Part shown: in pieces, positions 1 to 9,994 of the stretch
How the letters are laid out: the number at the start of each line of letters is the position of its first letter
How positions within the stretch are numbered: position 1 is the first letter of the stretch
Assembly (NCBI GenBank): GCA_013115135.1
Contig: JABANP010000410.1
Span: forward strand, 1-49,635
Reading direction: 5' to 3'
Source of the DNA: Perkinsus olseni
Taxonomy: Eukaryota > Perkinsozoa > Perkinsida > Perkinsidae
DNA: 49,635 nucleotides
The notes under the pieces: model-generated
What the model was told of the DNA's origin: nothing
Seen by the model: only the letters and a program-made list of their open reading frames with translations
Databases searched by the model: none
Position numbers and translations under genes: made by a program

Positions 1-746
1 CGCGGTGGCTGCCGTTGATTGATGGCTCCTAGAGAGGCGTAAGAGGAAAGCGGTGACAAGTAACGATCCCCGAGCCCCTCCAATATGAAAAGTATTCTGA
101 CTCTGAATTTCTGGAGTATAACTTGAGCCGATATGGGCCATTCCTGGTCTAATCAGTGTGAGGTGTATTGAGGATGCTCCATAGTTCGCATGTGGTGACA
201 ACCATCTCCACTGCTTACCGACTACAACTATCTCGTATCATTATGCGCCTTGCATGAGTATGCATTCTTGCTTACGCTACAGAATCTTATTATCGATCAA
301 CCTCGAGTCCAGCTTTTCATCACTCTTTGAGCCCCGTCTTAAATAGCCACACTGTACTAAGTTATAGGGCACGCACCTTGTCCGCATGCGTGCCAGATGC
401 CGTGACGCGCTGCATTTACTTCATTCGTTTATGCGTACACCGTAATCGATAGTTAACTCCGTTTAGTGGCCGATGTTATGAAAGGCGGCGAGAGTCAGAG
501 CTTTCTACCCTTTGGGGACCAACGTGGCCCCGAGTTTTACCGTCGGGGGCGCAAACATCAACCCAACAATCAACAACTCCGTCACCGTTAAGAACATCAT
601 CATCATCACATCCTTATGAAATAACAGTCTGTCATAGAGAAAAATGCAACAGGGGAAAATAGGGCCACTACGCCATGCGGCGCGAGAACGGCCGTCGAAC
701 AATTGCCTGCCTTTTTCGTGTAGGAGACTGTATGCCCAGAACGGCG
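1..746. other. Non-coding stretch downstream of protease A1
   Basis: I see no convincing gene here. The short reading frames are not preserved when compared with 12845-13594. The stretch holds a short CAT repeat near 595-608. It shows several one-base differences from the unit 2 copy that look like sequencing or assembly error. Confidence 0.5.
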
Positions 747-1945
747 TTAATTCTCGAGCAGGGCTATCTTATGGTCGGCATAATCAACATGAACAGTGTA
801 TGCCATGAAGAATGGTGTACCCAGGCCAGCGTTGGCACTGTACTGCACGCTTACCACAACTTTCCCACCTCCCAGCTTCATACAGTAATGCTTCGGGTGT
901 ATCTTCACCATTAAAGGTTCGGGCCCGTCGGTTATTGCAAGCCCTAGCACGGGCAAGAAAGAGACAGCTTTCCTCTTTAACGTGAAGGAAGCCATTTCCT
1001 TCCCTTCTCCACATCAGAGATATTCGTTCATCGTCGTAGCCTTTCTGCCTAAGTTTTACTTTCAGGCTCATCAAAAATGTCCTCCACCAAATTCAGCTGA
1101 GGTAGATATATGCCATTGGCTCCCCGTATCCACAATAGCCAAGTATGAGCCTGGACCTCGGCGAGTAAGGCCTTCCTTCGACCTTGGATTCCCCGCCTCA
1201 TCAAACAGCCTCAAAAAGTATACGAAAAACAGCGCTCAATGCTCGGTGATGGCTCGGGGAGAAGACAAACTTGGTAAATACGTATTCGCTCGTCACAGAC
1301 TCCTTTATCGTTTCCCCTAATGTGAGGTTCCCCGATATGAAGTTGGCATCCTGGCTGGTATTAGTCCGAAGAGTATACGAAAGTCGTCCTACCACATTTT
1401 CCCGAAATAAAGTGTCGAGTAAACTCTCATAGTCGACATCTGGTGGAGACCTCGAGATACCGAAATAGCCCCATGGCATAGTTCCTTTGTCAGTCCAGAC
1501 TGTGTGTCTCGAGACCATGAAATTGACGTCGACAAGTCCATGGCCATGCACGAGCAGGGCGCCGTCGCGTGGTAGGCTCTCGATGGAAGAGTTGTCCACG
1601 AAGGTCTCAGTTATCTTTTCTTTGCATTCTTGAATTTACAAGGTGACTTCTTCGTGCAGAAGTAGCAGCCCGAACCCCACCGATCGCATCGCTTCTTTGT
1701 TGGCAAAGTATGGCAGAGACTCTGCCATACTTTCGCTTATACCATTTGCCGTCCATAACAGACATGCCGTAAAAGCCAGTATCCAATAGTAGTTCTACTT
1801 CTTGCCCGTCTATCTCAACAGTGACGAACCCATCCTCGACAGGCATGGTCACCGTTCTAGCCAGGGCATTCGGAAGGAGTGTCGAGCATTCACGACAGAT
1901 ATGAAGCCAAGCTTCGAGTAGCGCGACAGCAGCGACTGTCCGCAT
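747..1945 (-). pseudogene. Pepsin-like aspartyl protease A1, broken
   Basis: This is the minus-strand counterpart of the intact protease at 25336-26505. The N-terminal part (ATG at 1945) reads a signal-like start and the first active-site region LLLDTGFYG. The reading frame is then lost near 1690-1735, at an insertion shared with 13595-14792 that contains an inverted copy of adjoining sequence. The C-terminal half is spread over several frames because of extra bases in homopolymers (near 969, 1075, 1126, 1228 and 1615) that unit 2 lacks. The shared insertion makes this a pseudogene by descent. The extra homopolymer bases may be assembly error near the contig end. The family is MEROPS A1-like by its two Asp motifs and the C-terminal LGTPFF-x2-YTVHVDY segment. 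Confidence 0.75.
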
Positions 1946-2311
1946 TGGATTTTACAGCGAAAGAAAAACTTACTCTGAAATAGAGATGTGGTCATTGGCT
2001 GTGGCGAGTGGTAACGCGAGTCTATTCCAGAACTACTCTTCAGTGCGGCCTAGATTCATAAGGATCTTTTTTTTGAGTGGAAACGGAATTATACACGTCT
2101 GACATGGTAGATTATACGGATCACAAGTGAAACGTTTATCAACCTTAACCAGCCAAACAGACAGACAAACGCCCGCAAGCACAGGCCAATCAACAGTAAG
2201 TAGTATAGACATGCTTGCCTACTACGGTGCGCAAGACAGAAGGTTCCGTCGTGAGCTACGATGCATCAGAAGGATCTTAATGGCACTGTTTTAGGTGAAG
2301 ATGGAGACTGA
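1946..2311. other. Intergenic 5' region of protease A1
   Basis: This is the putative promoter side of the minus-strand protease, nearly identical to 14793-15156. It contains an A/T run near 2065-2075 and ends at the TGA target site of the inserted element. I see no gene. Confidence 0.4.
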
Positions 2312-4056
2312 GGGCCTCTTTCACTAACCCCTTACTTAACTTGGAACAGTAAAAAAACTTAAGAAACTAAGGTAAGATCATTTCACTGAGGGGATGAGAA
2401 GCGGTAAGTTCACTAAAGTCCCTCAGGCTCACCCTTAAGTTAAGAATCCTTAAGATCTAACGTTAGTTTCTTAAGCGCGGTAACTTACCGCCGGTAAGTA
2501 AGGAAGTTAGTTCGTTTCACTAAGGCACGTTCTTAAGGACATACTTAAGATTTCGGTAAGGCTCGACCGATCAGGGGTCGTATGCGGATACTGATTCGAG
2601 GGGTGAGCCAGATTTTTTACTCAGAGAAAAAAATCACACAGTGAGCAATACCCCGTGATTCAGTGATTTTTTACTCCAGAGTACCAAATCAGAATCTCTC
2701 GAGCTTGAGTTGAATCTCGACCGTGATTCGAAAATCAGAAGCCGATTTTTTGCTTGATTTTTACTCAGAGCGTCTGATTCAGAATCAGATGGTTAATTCG
2801 CGGTATCGCTCGATCACTAAATTGAATCACCCACTTGAGGCGGAATATAGGAAGGGGGTTAGCGCTCGCCGAAACGAGCGATCCAGCGACTTAGACAATT
2901 ACGTTGTTCATTACTCAAAAATGTCGGATGGCGGGAAGCCCTTGGGGCCTTCTTCCGCGAATCACGACACCTGATATCTCGGGGAATTTGGTGTAACGGA
3001 TAACAACTTGAACCATCATCCTCTCCACCCTAGTTCAATTCTTGGAGCGACCATTACCGATGTCAAGCCAGTGCGGGAAAATTGCATGAATACTCAGCGT
3101 GGGGAAACACTGTAAAATCGTATCTTGGGGGATTCGTACTGACGCGGCCTAGAAACCGGGGGGTATAGTTCTCAGCGGAGCGTAGTAATGCACTTTCACT
3201 CACTTTCGGGGGGTAAGGCCGGGGTAAAGCTGGGGCCGTATGCGGATACTGATTCGAGAATCACAGGCACTGATTCAACTCACTATCTGATTTCCGATTT
3301 TGATTCAACTCACACCATGATTCACAAATGTTGATTCAGATTCCGTTTTCATGAGTAAGATTCATGATTCGTGAGTATGATTACTGATTCCAGATTCAGA
3401 TTCAGGATTCGTGAGTATGATTCCTGATTCCTGATTTCTCTCAAGCGTTGACTGTGATTCTTGATTCGGAATCATGATTCCTGATTCAGAATCATACTCA
3501 GCCACTGATTCTGATTCTGAATCAACGAGTCAGAGTATTTACTCAACCCAGTGAGTAAGAATCATGATCCTAGATTTTTTGAACGTGGTTGTGATTCAAA
3601 ACTCATACTCGTGAGTATTTTACTCAACTCGAGAACGCCGCAGATTCAGAATCACATTTTTACTCAGCGTGTGATTCCTAATCATACTCGCGCCGTGAGT
3701 ATCCCAATTTTAGCACGTTAATTTCCCTTGATTCGTACCGGGGGTCCGGACCCCCGGTACCGAAGGCTGATTCAGATTCTCTGACTTGCGCTTTTTCGAT
3801 CAAAAAAATTCGATAGGATCTTTGTGCAGCGCGGGGATTCAGATTTGCGCACAACATCCATCTCAAGTCGTCGACTACATCTTAAGATCACGCTTAGTCC
3901 GAACTTAAGATCTTACTTAACGTCGTTCTTAAGGTTAGACCCCTTACACTTATAGCTCAGGGACTTGTGAAACGTTCTTAGAGTTTTCTTAAGTTTGTGA
4001 GTTGAGGTCTCTAGCCTTAAGATTCGTCATTCTTAAGGGGTTAGTGAAAGAGGCCC
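2312..4056. mobile_element. Non-autonomous Harbinger-like DNA element
   Basis: The ends are perfect terminal inverted repeats of about 23 bp starting GGGCCTCTTTCACTAACCCC (left 2312, right ending 4056). The flanks are TGA on both sides (2309-2311 and 4057-4059), and the empty site in unit 3 (26905-26915) has a single TGA, so this is a 3-bp target duplication. Subterminal regions on both sides are packed with CTTAAG and TTAAG words. No transposase reading frame is visible in the 1745 bp. A 3-bp target site plus GGGCC-type termini is characteristic of the PIF/Harbinger superfamily. The target is TGA rather than the usual TWA, so the superfamily call is probable, not certain. Confidence 0.8.
2573..3779. 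repeat. GATTC/GAATC-rich nested segment in the element
   Basis: The centre of the unit 1 element is made largely of shuffled short words TGATTC, GAATCA, TTTACTCA and GTGAGTA on both strands. A 27-bp direct repeat with one mismatch occurs at 2574-2600 and 3232-3258. The core 3105-3230 is inverted relative to the matching core in unit 2 (15418-15545), and the rest of this segment is absent there. A perfect 26-bp palindrome of G/C-rich sequence lies at 3735-3760. It looks like a nested insertion plus rearrangement. No coding potential is visible. Confidence 0.6.
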
Positions 4057-4276
4057 TGAGCCATCCGATAAATCGATCGAAATGGCGAGCGAGAAAATCC
4101 CGCGCTGAACATCCTAGAGGAATCGCCAGGGTTCAAGACGATGAATGATCGTCCCCTTGAAGGCTCGCGATCTTCCCTGAATTCGTGAACCGTAGAAGTA
4201 CACGCTTGGTTCATAATTCCTCGTCACTGTATACCCTGCTCAAAGGAAAGTTCCCTATGAGAATTGGGGATAATGT

Positions 4277-4480
4277 ATGCTCCCGGGTTTCGCCTCGTTT
4301 GTCATCATTCTAAAAGCTTATGTTTCAGGATTTCCTGAAACAGAACGTGAAGACCCGGAAAAGGTTTGTACGCATGTGCGAGATGCATTGGCGAAGGAGT
4401 ACAGAACTTTCCAGAGGATGTGTGACATTTATCATGACTTGATGATCAGCGCCCTTCTAAGAATGCTCGTGATCTCCTAA
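4277..4480 (+). pseudogene. Small secreted-protein gene, body deleted (unit 1)
   Basis: It starts with ATG at 4277 and a signal-peptide-like stretch (MLPGFASFVIILKAYVSG). Immediately after, the sequence jumps to what corresponds to position about 16216 of unit 2, deleting the rest of exon 1, the intron and most of exon 2. A TTCC microhomology sits at the join. The downstream sequence is then read out of frame to a stop at 4480. The unit 2 copy (15767-16326) keeps the deleted body but has lost this start, so the original gene is visible only by combining the two copies. Function unknown. Confidence 0.6.
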
Positions 4481-4538
4481 TGAGGAGACAGTCGTTTGGT
4501 TGTTCATTATATAAGTTATTCCCGTACCTACCTAGTCG

Positions 4539-4946
4539 ATGATGTACACCCGTCGTACTCTACCTGGTAGATTCTATGATGGACTTGCTCGTTGTTCCTG
4601 TTGCTGTGGTTGTGGTTGTTGCTGTATGCATACCATAATGTTGTGTTCCATAGTTCAAACATCTGTGGCCGCACAACCACTGCAGACGACTGAGCCGGAG
4701 GCCCTGTTAGAGTTCATCGACGGGAAGCATGACCTCTGTATTAATTCATCCTTAAGAGATCCCCTGAAACCTGCCTATGGACATCACGGCGTCTCCTTCT
4801 GTTCTACACCGTGGAACGCTGTGGATCCGCGAGTGAAGCGGAGCCCCTCGCGACTGCTTATCCCGAGAACCCGCTCTGTCTGTGAACACGTGCAGAAGAC
4901 TTTGTGCATGCGTGCAGCGCTCACGGGGGGACCGTGTGCACTATAA
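4539..4946 (+). CDS. Hypothetical 135-residue ORF (unit 1)
   Basis: An open frame begins with ATG and is also open at 16422-16829. Internal Met residues start a plausible signal peptide ending VAA before QPL, followed by a short polar region with four or five Cys. Against it, nearly all differences between the two copies change amino acids, so purifying selection is not evident. It could be a fast-evolving secreted protein or a chance frame. I favour chance or decay. Confidence 0.2.
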   Translation: MMYTRRTLPGRFYDGLARCSCCCGCGCCCMHTIMLCSIVQTSVAAQPLQTTEPEALLEFIDGKHDLCINSSLRDPLKPAYGHHGVSFCSTPWNAVDPRVKRSPSRLLIPRTRSVCEHVQKTLCMRAALTGGPCAL

Positions 4947-5599
4947 CTCAGTACAGTGTGGCTATTTGAGTCGGGGCCCGAAGAGTTGTGAAACCGGACT
5001 CGAGAGGAGCCCGGGGAACGCGTCTGCTTAATAGCGTCACGAAGAAAGCGAGCGATGGACGAGACAATCGGACGCACATAGAGAAAGTGCGCACGAAGAG
5101 GAAATGTGGGTAACGAGTTGCTACTAGTTACTTTGAGACTATTGGTACGCAGCAGCAATGGATGCGGTTGTCACTATAGTGTGCATGGGACCATCAGATG
5201 CCGAAAGGGACTCCCTTGAAGGGAGCTTGCGTCAGGATATTTTTGGAGTCCGTTAGGGCTCTGCTCCAACGACGGACCGTCGTTTATCAATACGAAACTC
5301 CTACGCAAGGCTCGAGCGACGTGGATTTCCAATGTGAGCGCTACGGATCGGAGATTCTCAACACTATCGGGGCCATAGGAGCATCTGATGTTCGTAACGG
5401 GCAGAGTGATGGTAGGGCCACCACTTTAGTCAACGAACCTCCGCGTGGGGTCCCCAGGCGGTCGGGATTCCTTCCTTGGTGGTATTGAGGGCCCGGAGTT
5501 CGCATCGTGCCATCTCCTACCGTCTCTCTGCTCGTGGGATCCTATTCTTGTCAGTTGGTAAGTTCTTTCAAGCCGCATAGATTTTAGCATACGGTGTTT
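4947..5599. other. Intergenic region upstream of MFS gene
   Basis: This holds a 96-codon open frame at 5198-5488 (repeated at 17094-17384). Its differences between copies are mostly amino-acid-changing, so I do not call it a gene. A short duplicated motif GGGACTCCCTT sits near 5208 and also near 9090, unexplained. The last 100 bases are the presumed transporter promoter and 5' leader. Confidence 0.4.
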
Positions 5600-6919
5600 A
5601 TGGACCCATCAGACGTGCTTCCCCATCGCCTGCTAGGCCCGAAGGTCCATCTGGTCTTCTTCACTTCGTGCTATATCCTGATATTCTTCGATAGAGGGCT
5701 CATCGCAGGTCTGAACCTCCACCTCAAGGACCACCTCCACCTCACTAATTTCGAAGTTGGTGTTGTTGGCGGCATGTTCATTCTGGGCTACATCATCGCC
5801 TCGCCCCTATTCGCAATTCTTGGTCAAGTATCCGGAGTGTGGACCATCCGATCTATCTGTACTGGCCTCGTCGTCTGGGTCGTAGCCAATGTCCTCACCG
5901 GGCTGGTGCCAACCTCGTTCGGGTCTATCGTGGCCTGCCGTACACTGACCGGAGTTGGTGAGGCGGCCTTCTCCTCTCTGACCCCTCCCATTATCGATGA
6001 TTCGGCTCCCCTTGGGAAGGGGTCCACTTTCCTGGGCATCTTCTTCATGGCCTTCTACGTTGGCCAAGCCCTCGGTTATGTCGGGTCGGGCTTCTTCCCT
6101 TCTTGGGAATCCAGTCAGTATGCGTTCCTCGGCGAGGCCCTACTTATGATCGTCTTCATCGTCCTTGCGATCATCTGGCAGAGTCGCTTCAAGGTTCCAC
6201 CTCGGAGCCCGGCCGAGAACAGAGGAAAGCTCTTGAAGCAATTCGCTGTGTTGGCGAGCAATATGACGTATCTTTCTTTGATCCTCGGTTATTCGACCTT
6301 CGCGTTTGCTGTAGGTGGATTTTCCTACTGGAGCCCTGCCTCGATCCAGGTTATCTTCGGTGCCTCCCAAACGGTGGGCAGTATGGGGTTCGGTGCCCTT
6401 ACTGTTATCAGTGGTCTTCTTGGCACTCTCACCGGCGGTTATCTGTTAGACGTTGTGAGCAAGCACTTCGCCGATCGCAAGACACGCCTCCATGTATCAT
6501 GCGAGATTTGTCTTTTCTTCATCACAGCTTCAATACCCTTCGCCCTGTCAGTCGCCTGGAGTAGCTCCGTGTATCTCTTTTTCGTCCTCATGTTTTTCAT
6601 GGAGTTCTTCCTCTTCGCCACGACCGCGCAGTCGAACGTGGCGATCATGGAGGCGGTGCCAACTCATCTCCGTGCCCAAGCTTTGGCCATCTCATTTGGT
6701 GTTTGTCACATCCTGGGTGACTTCCCTAGCCCCATTCTCATGGGGCTCTGGAACGATCATATTGGTTACAGGCGTTCCCTTTTCATATGCGGTTCCTGGC
6801 TGGTTATCGGTATGGTTTTATGGGGTGTTTCATGCGTGCTGAGTCGCAGAACTGTTTCAGTGAATAGTGAGAGTGTCGCTGACGGCAAATCAAAGTTGGT
6901 TGTTATCGTTGAACTTTAG
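5600..6919 (+). CDS. Spinster-like MFS transporter (unit 1)
   Basis: This is a 439-residue intronless membrane protein of the major facilitator superfamily. ATG at 5600 is chosen over an in-frame GTG six bases upstream. About twelve hydrophobic segments are visible. The first is followed by FFDRGLIAGLN, matching the D-R of the Spinster (SPNS/SLC63) group's first-helix motif. The first loop region reads GGMFILGYIIASPLFAILG, and residues near 115-125 read CRTLTGVGEAAF, the usual motif of helix 4. Animal Spinster proteins export lipid-like solutes such as sphingosine-1-phosphate or lysolipids from lysosomes or across the plasma membrane; the substrate here is unknown. The unit 2 copy differs by about 26 silent and 6 replacement changes (counted by eye), showing that both copies were kept under constraint. 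It sits between secreted-protein genes with no sign of an operon. Confidence 0.88.
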   Translation: MDPSDVLPHRLLGPKVHLVFFTSCYILIFFDRGLIAGLNLHLKDHLHLTNFEVGVVGGMFILGYIIASPLFAILGQVSGVWTIRSICTGLVVWVVANVLTGLVPTSFGSIVACRTLTGVGEAAFSSLTPPIIDDSAPLGKGSTFLGIFFMAFYVGQALGYVGSGFFPSWESSQYAFLGEALLMIVFIVLAIIWQSRFKVPPRSPAENRGKLLKQFAVLASNMTYLSLILGYSTFAFAVGGFSYWSPASIQVIFGASQTVGSMGFGALTVISGLLGTLTGGYLLDVVSKHFADRKTRLHVSCEICLFFITASIPFALSVAWSSSVYLFFVLMFFMEFFLFATTAQSNVAIMEAVPTHLRAQALAISFGVCHILGDFPSPILMGLWNDHIGYRRSLFICGSWLVIGMVLWGVSCVLSRRTVSVNSESVADGKSKLVVIVEL

Positions 6920-7972
6920 TCTTGAGGAGAGGAATTTTTCAAGCGGTCAATGGTATACTTGATGTATTTAAATTCTGTCCAGTTTAGTCTTCGCAGCTCG
7001 TTTCATCTAACTAAAGGTTCCGTTCTCAAGTACTGAAAGTTCTTCAACACCAATGATTGTGGTCGGTCTTGGAGTCACTTTTTTGGATGGGCGGCTACGG
7101 AGTACCTTCAAAGGCTATAACAACTCTTGCAAGCTGCTAGCCGCAGCAACCCTAGCTTATAAGATCAGTCTACCGACACAAGGCATGTATAAAATACGAA
7201 CACAGAGCTAGATGTTATAAAGATAGAACAACACCGTGTCAGTAGATCTTGTCATGATGCTGCAATCATGTGTTTTATTATATTAGTCTTTGATCCAGCT
7301 AACATTGAGCTGGTGAAGATCACCGTACTGCGCTGCTCGCCCAATGAGTCCAACACTACGAATTACGCTGTATACAAATCCGTGTTATGGGGCGTGAGCT
7401 CATAACCAGACTTTCCGACCTCTTCAGCTCGATCTAAATTGGGTTATTGGTTAGTCGAACAACTTCCAGCGTTTGAGAGCTTGACTGAGCTAATTCAGCG
7501 TGCCTCGCTCGGATCAAGGGCATTGCCACAAGAGCAAGCCTCTGTTGAGAGAAGCATAACATCATTGGTGCTGCATCAATATCCTTTGCTCTTTCCGAAC
7601 GACGGCGTCAGTTCTTAAGTAGAGCTAAGTTATGCTCGCGGTCAGCTTGTAAGGAAGGGTTACTCTAAATTACTTACTTGGAACTTCCGTGTGGCACACT
7701 TAGGTGTGGCTATGTGCGACTGAGCGCGAAAAGTGGTAAGAAGCTGGACTCAAGGGTAGCTGATCGATAATGAGATTCTACAGCGTAAGCTAGCCCAGCG
7801 TAACGAGTGACGCATACTCATCCACGCGAGTGCAAGGCTCAGAAATGAGGTAACACGGTTATTTAAGACCCATTATACCGTATAACGAACTGATTATAAG
7901 GGAGAAGTAGAGAACTAGCCAGATAGGCTTTGTACTCCTTCCCGTCTCGCGTTGACTGAAAAAGAAGTAACA
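6920..7972. other. Intergenic region downstream of MFS gene
   Basis: About 1 kb is nearly identical to 18816-19868, including TATTATATTAG and short A/T-rich tracts. I see no open frame with support. A possible 3' end lies near 6945-6975. No RNA gene was recognised. Confidence 0.4.
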
Positions 7973-8158
7973 ATGCACCAGTCTACGTTCAGGGCCATGC
8001 TGCAGATCACGCTGTGGACCACGTTTCTGGCCCAAGTTGGGCCGTCCAACTTTTCTCGAGTCGGGTTCAATGGTAGAGGCCACTTATTTCCGCAATGTTA
8101 CCACACCCTGAGCCTGGTCCCGAGTATGCACGCTGCACTGCGTTACATTGCGCCCTGA
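7973..8158 (+). CDS. Possible small secreted peptide (61 residues)
   Basis: ATG at 7973 begins MHQSTFRAMLQITLWTTFLA, which could serve as a signal peptide, followed by a short polar tail with a single Cys. In unit 2 the same frame (from 19870) is cut by a TAA after the leader, so at most one copy is functional. There is no family match. It could equally be a chance frame. Confidence 0.25.
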   Translation: MHQSTFRAMLQITLWTTFLAQVGPSNFSRVGFNGRGHLFPQCYHTLSLVPSMHAALRYIAP

Positions 8159-8710
8159 TGTCCTTGTGCTTCTCCGTGCCCCCCGACGCTATTCTAATTG
8201 TCTAAGACAATTTGTCTTCATTGCTCTCTCCGTTTGTGTCTCTTCGCTCTCGGGTCGGCATAGTTAATGCTGTCTTTTAGGATATTAATGGCTCTATTGC
8301 CTGTGCTTTGACCGTCTGTCATCTCCTACTCTCTTTGACGAACTACGGTCTAGTCGGAATCTCGCTCCATTGCTTAAACTAGTGGCGTAAGGTGCGTGCG
8401 TGCATCTCGATGCGTACAGTCCGGCGCGATCCATTCTTGCATCGCTGAGAACAGGCCAAATCAGGGTGATTCTCCCTGCTCTCACATCCCATTGGGCCAT
8501 TAGCTACAAGCGCCCCGAGCTGGGACATATCGGACCTCAACATGTCTCGTGCTGTTTCAGAGTTCAACGGGCCACTCTGAGTACACCACCTTATGCTCTT
8601 GCTCCGATCTTCATTCTCTGATAGTCCCTCTTCAGAGTTACCCGCGAGAACGTCCCTCGTGATCTTCATCCCTCTTCAGCTTCACGTGGGTGCTATCTCT
8701 CTCCTCTTCC
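8159..8710. other. Intergenic region upstream of the cysteine-rich peptide
   Basis: Short unsupported frames only. A small perfect inverted repeat around ATTGTCTAAGACAAT lies at 8197-8211 and is conserved at 20095 in unit 2. It may be a regulatory palindrome, but no factor can be named. Confidence 0.35.
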
Positions 8711-8899
8711 ATGCGCTTCGCCATCCCAACGGCGTTCGCTATGTCTTTCATGGCGGCTTTTGCCGTCAAAGACAATGCCCTGCCAGACAACCCTGGCCTG
8801 CCTGGCCGGCTCGATTCATGCCTGGGCTGCCGCCCTGAGGATTGTTATTGTGTAACCTGGTTCTGCTTCTGTTACACAACTACGAGAAGTCCTGTGTAA
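8711..8899 (+). CDS. Secreted cysteine-rich micropeptide, CxxC-CxC-CxCY family
   Basis: This 62-residue protein starts at ATG 8711. Residues 1-18 (MRFAIPTAFAMSFMAAFA) are a clear signal peptide. The mature part begins VKDNALP and has six cysteines at 37, 40, 45, 47, 52 and 54 followed by Tyr55, i.e. C-x2-C-x4-C-x-C-x4-C-x-CY. The same layout, including an AV-acidic-x-L stretch after the leader, occurs in the peptides at 45208-45378 and 47924-48097, which supports real coding and common descent. Differences from the unit 2 copy are all replacements and spare every Cys, compatible with diversifying selection or relaxed constraint. Role unknown: three disulfides or metal binding are both possible. 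Confidence 0.6.
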   Translation: MRFAIPTAFAMSFMAAFAVKDNALPDNPGLPGRLDSCLGCRPEDCYCVTWFCFCYTTTRSPV

Positions 8900-9480
8900 G
8901 GAGTCGTCATTGGTGACATTCTTGAGGCTCCCATATGAGTCCCGAGTATGTGGGACTATATTAGTCCGACTGATTCAGTGGCCCCTGGCTCCAGGTCGTG
9001 CACTCAGTCAGTATGAGCCCACCCCTCGGGGTCTACTACTATTCTTTTCAACTTGAAAACGTTGACACTGAGCTATGGCCGTCCCTTAAAGGGACTCCCT
9101 TTCATCTTCATGATCGCGCCTGGTCGTCTATGATGGCCAAGAATGATGATCAGCGTTGATTCGGCCATTTTATTCGGTTCCTTTGTGTTGTCCCCAGAGC
9201 ACACACTTCCGCTCTGGCCGAGTTATGGCTGTAATCAAGTAAACGGGTCGTATGAGGTCCGCACTACATTCGCTCACCCCACTATCAGATGTTTAGGCTT
9301 CATCCTTTCCGTCTCATAACAACACTTCTGCGTTCAGTCTTCATCTGAGGGACATCGCCATTCGTGTGGAAAGGCCTCATGCGGGCCGCAGTTGATAGGG
9401 CGGTTTGCTTGGTTCTCGAGCCAATCAGAGGGGAATCCGAGTAACTAGGATGCCAAGGACATCACGTGCACGACGGTGTC
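8900..9480. other. Intergenic with decayed ORF
   Basis: This contains a frame from ATG 9144 (start MMISVDSAILF, signal-like). It is open for 123 codons in unit 2 (21075-21446) but is stopped here by a one-base insertion near 9318. A 22-bp self-complementary stretch lies near 9083-9104 (CCGTCCCTTAAAGGGA core). No gene is called with confidence. Confidence 0.35.
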
Positions 9481-9581
9481 AATTCTCGAGCAGGGTTATC
9501 TCGTGTTCGCGATAATCGGCACGAACAGTGTTTGCCTTGAAGAATGGTGTACCCAGGACAGCATTAGCATCATATTGCACG
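9481..9581 (-). pseudogene. Relic of an aspartyl protease C-terminus (unit 1)
   Basis: About 100 bp align with the 3' end of the A-type protease (25343-25445), covering the region that encodes LGTPFF-x2-YTVHVDY. Several replaced bases and no surrounding gene are seen. It lies just downstream of the intact B-type protease, implying that a third protease copy once stood here. The same relic is at 21412-21512. Confidence 0.75.
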
Positions 9582-9994
9582 AAATGGGCTCACTTAGGGG
9601 TTCTCTGTAGATCGTCAAGAAGCGTCCCTCAGGGGTACATCCGAAGAGAGAAGCTTCCTAGCCTTTCGGTATGATTCGCTTACATCTCCGGGGGGCTGTG
9701 CCCACGACCGTCACACAGGCCTCGCCCCGGTGTGCCACTACAAGCACCATCTCCAGGACTTCAAAAGTCCGCCAATCAAGCTGATTTTCCCCCCTACAAT
9801 TAGCTATCGTTCAGCGATGGTCCCTACCAACGTTTTTTCTTCCTCAGTAAGTTCTCGTAAGCTCTTTGAAACCCGTCAATTGATTACCGGAAACTAGACC
9901 CTAGAGATCCACGACAATTTTGACGCAACAAGAAGAGATCCACTGGACACCATAACATCACCAGCATGATCCCACCATCGCCAAAGCTGTAGCA
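9582..9994. other. Spacer between protease relic and protease B1
   Basis: No gene was seen. It is almost identical to 21513-21951. An A/C-rich run (ATTTTCCCCCCTACAATTAG) near 9783 may belong to the 3' region of protease B1. Confidence 0.35.

Noticed and set aside
675..1320. Plus-strand open frames opposite the A-type protease
   Set aside because: They are antisense shadows of the protease coding sequence; the same frames recur in unit 2 only because the protease does.
5198..5488. 96-codon ORF conserved in length with 17094-17384
   Set aside because: About seven replacement differences and almost no silent ones between copies, no leader and no recognisable motif; probably a chance frame in duplicated DNA.
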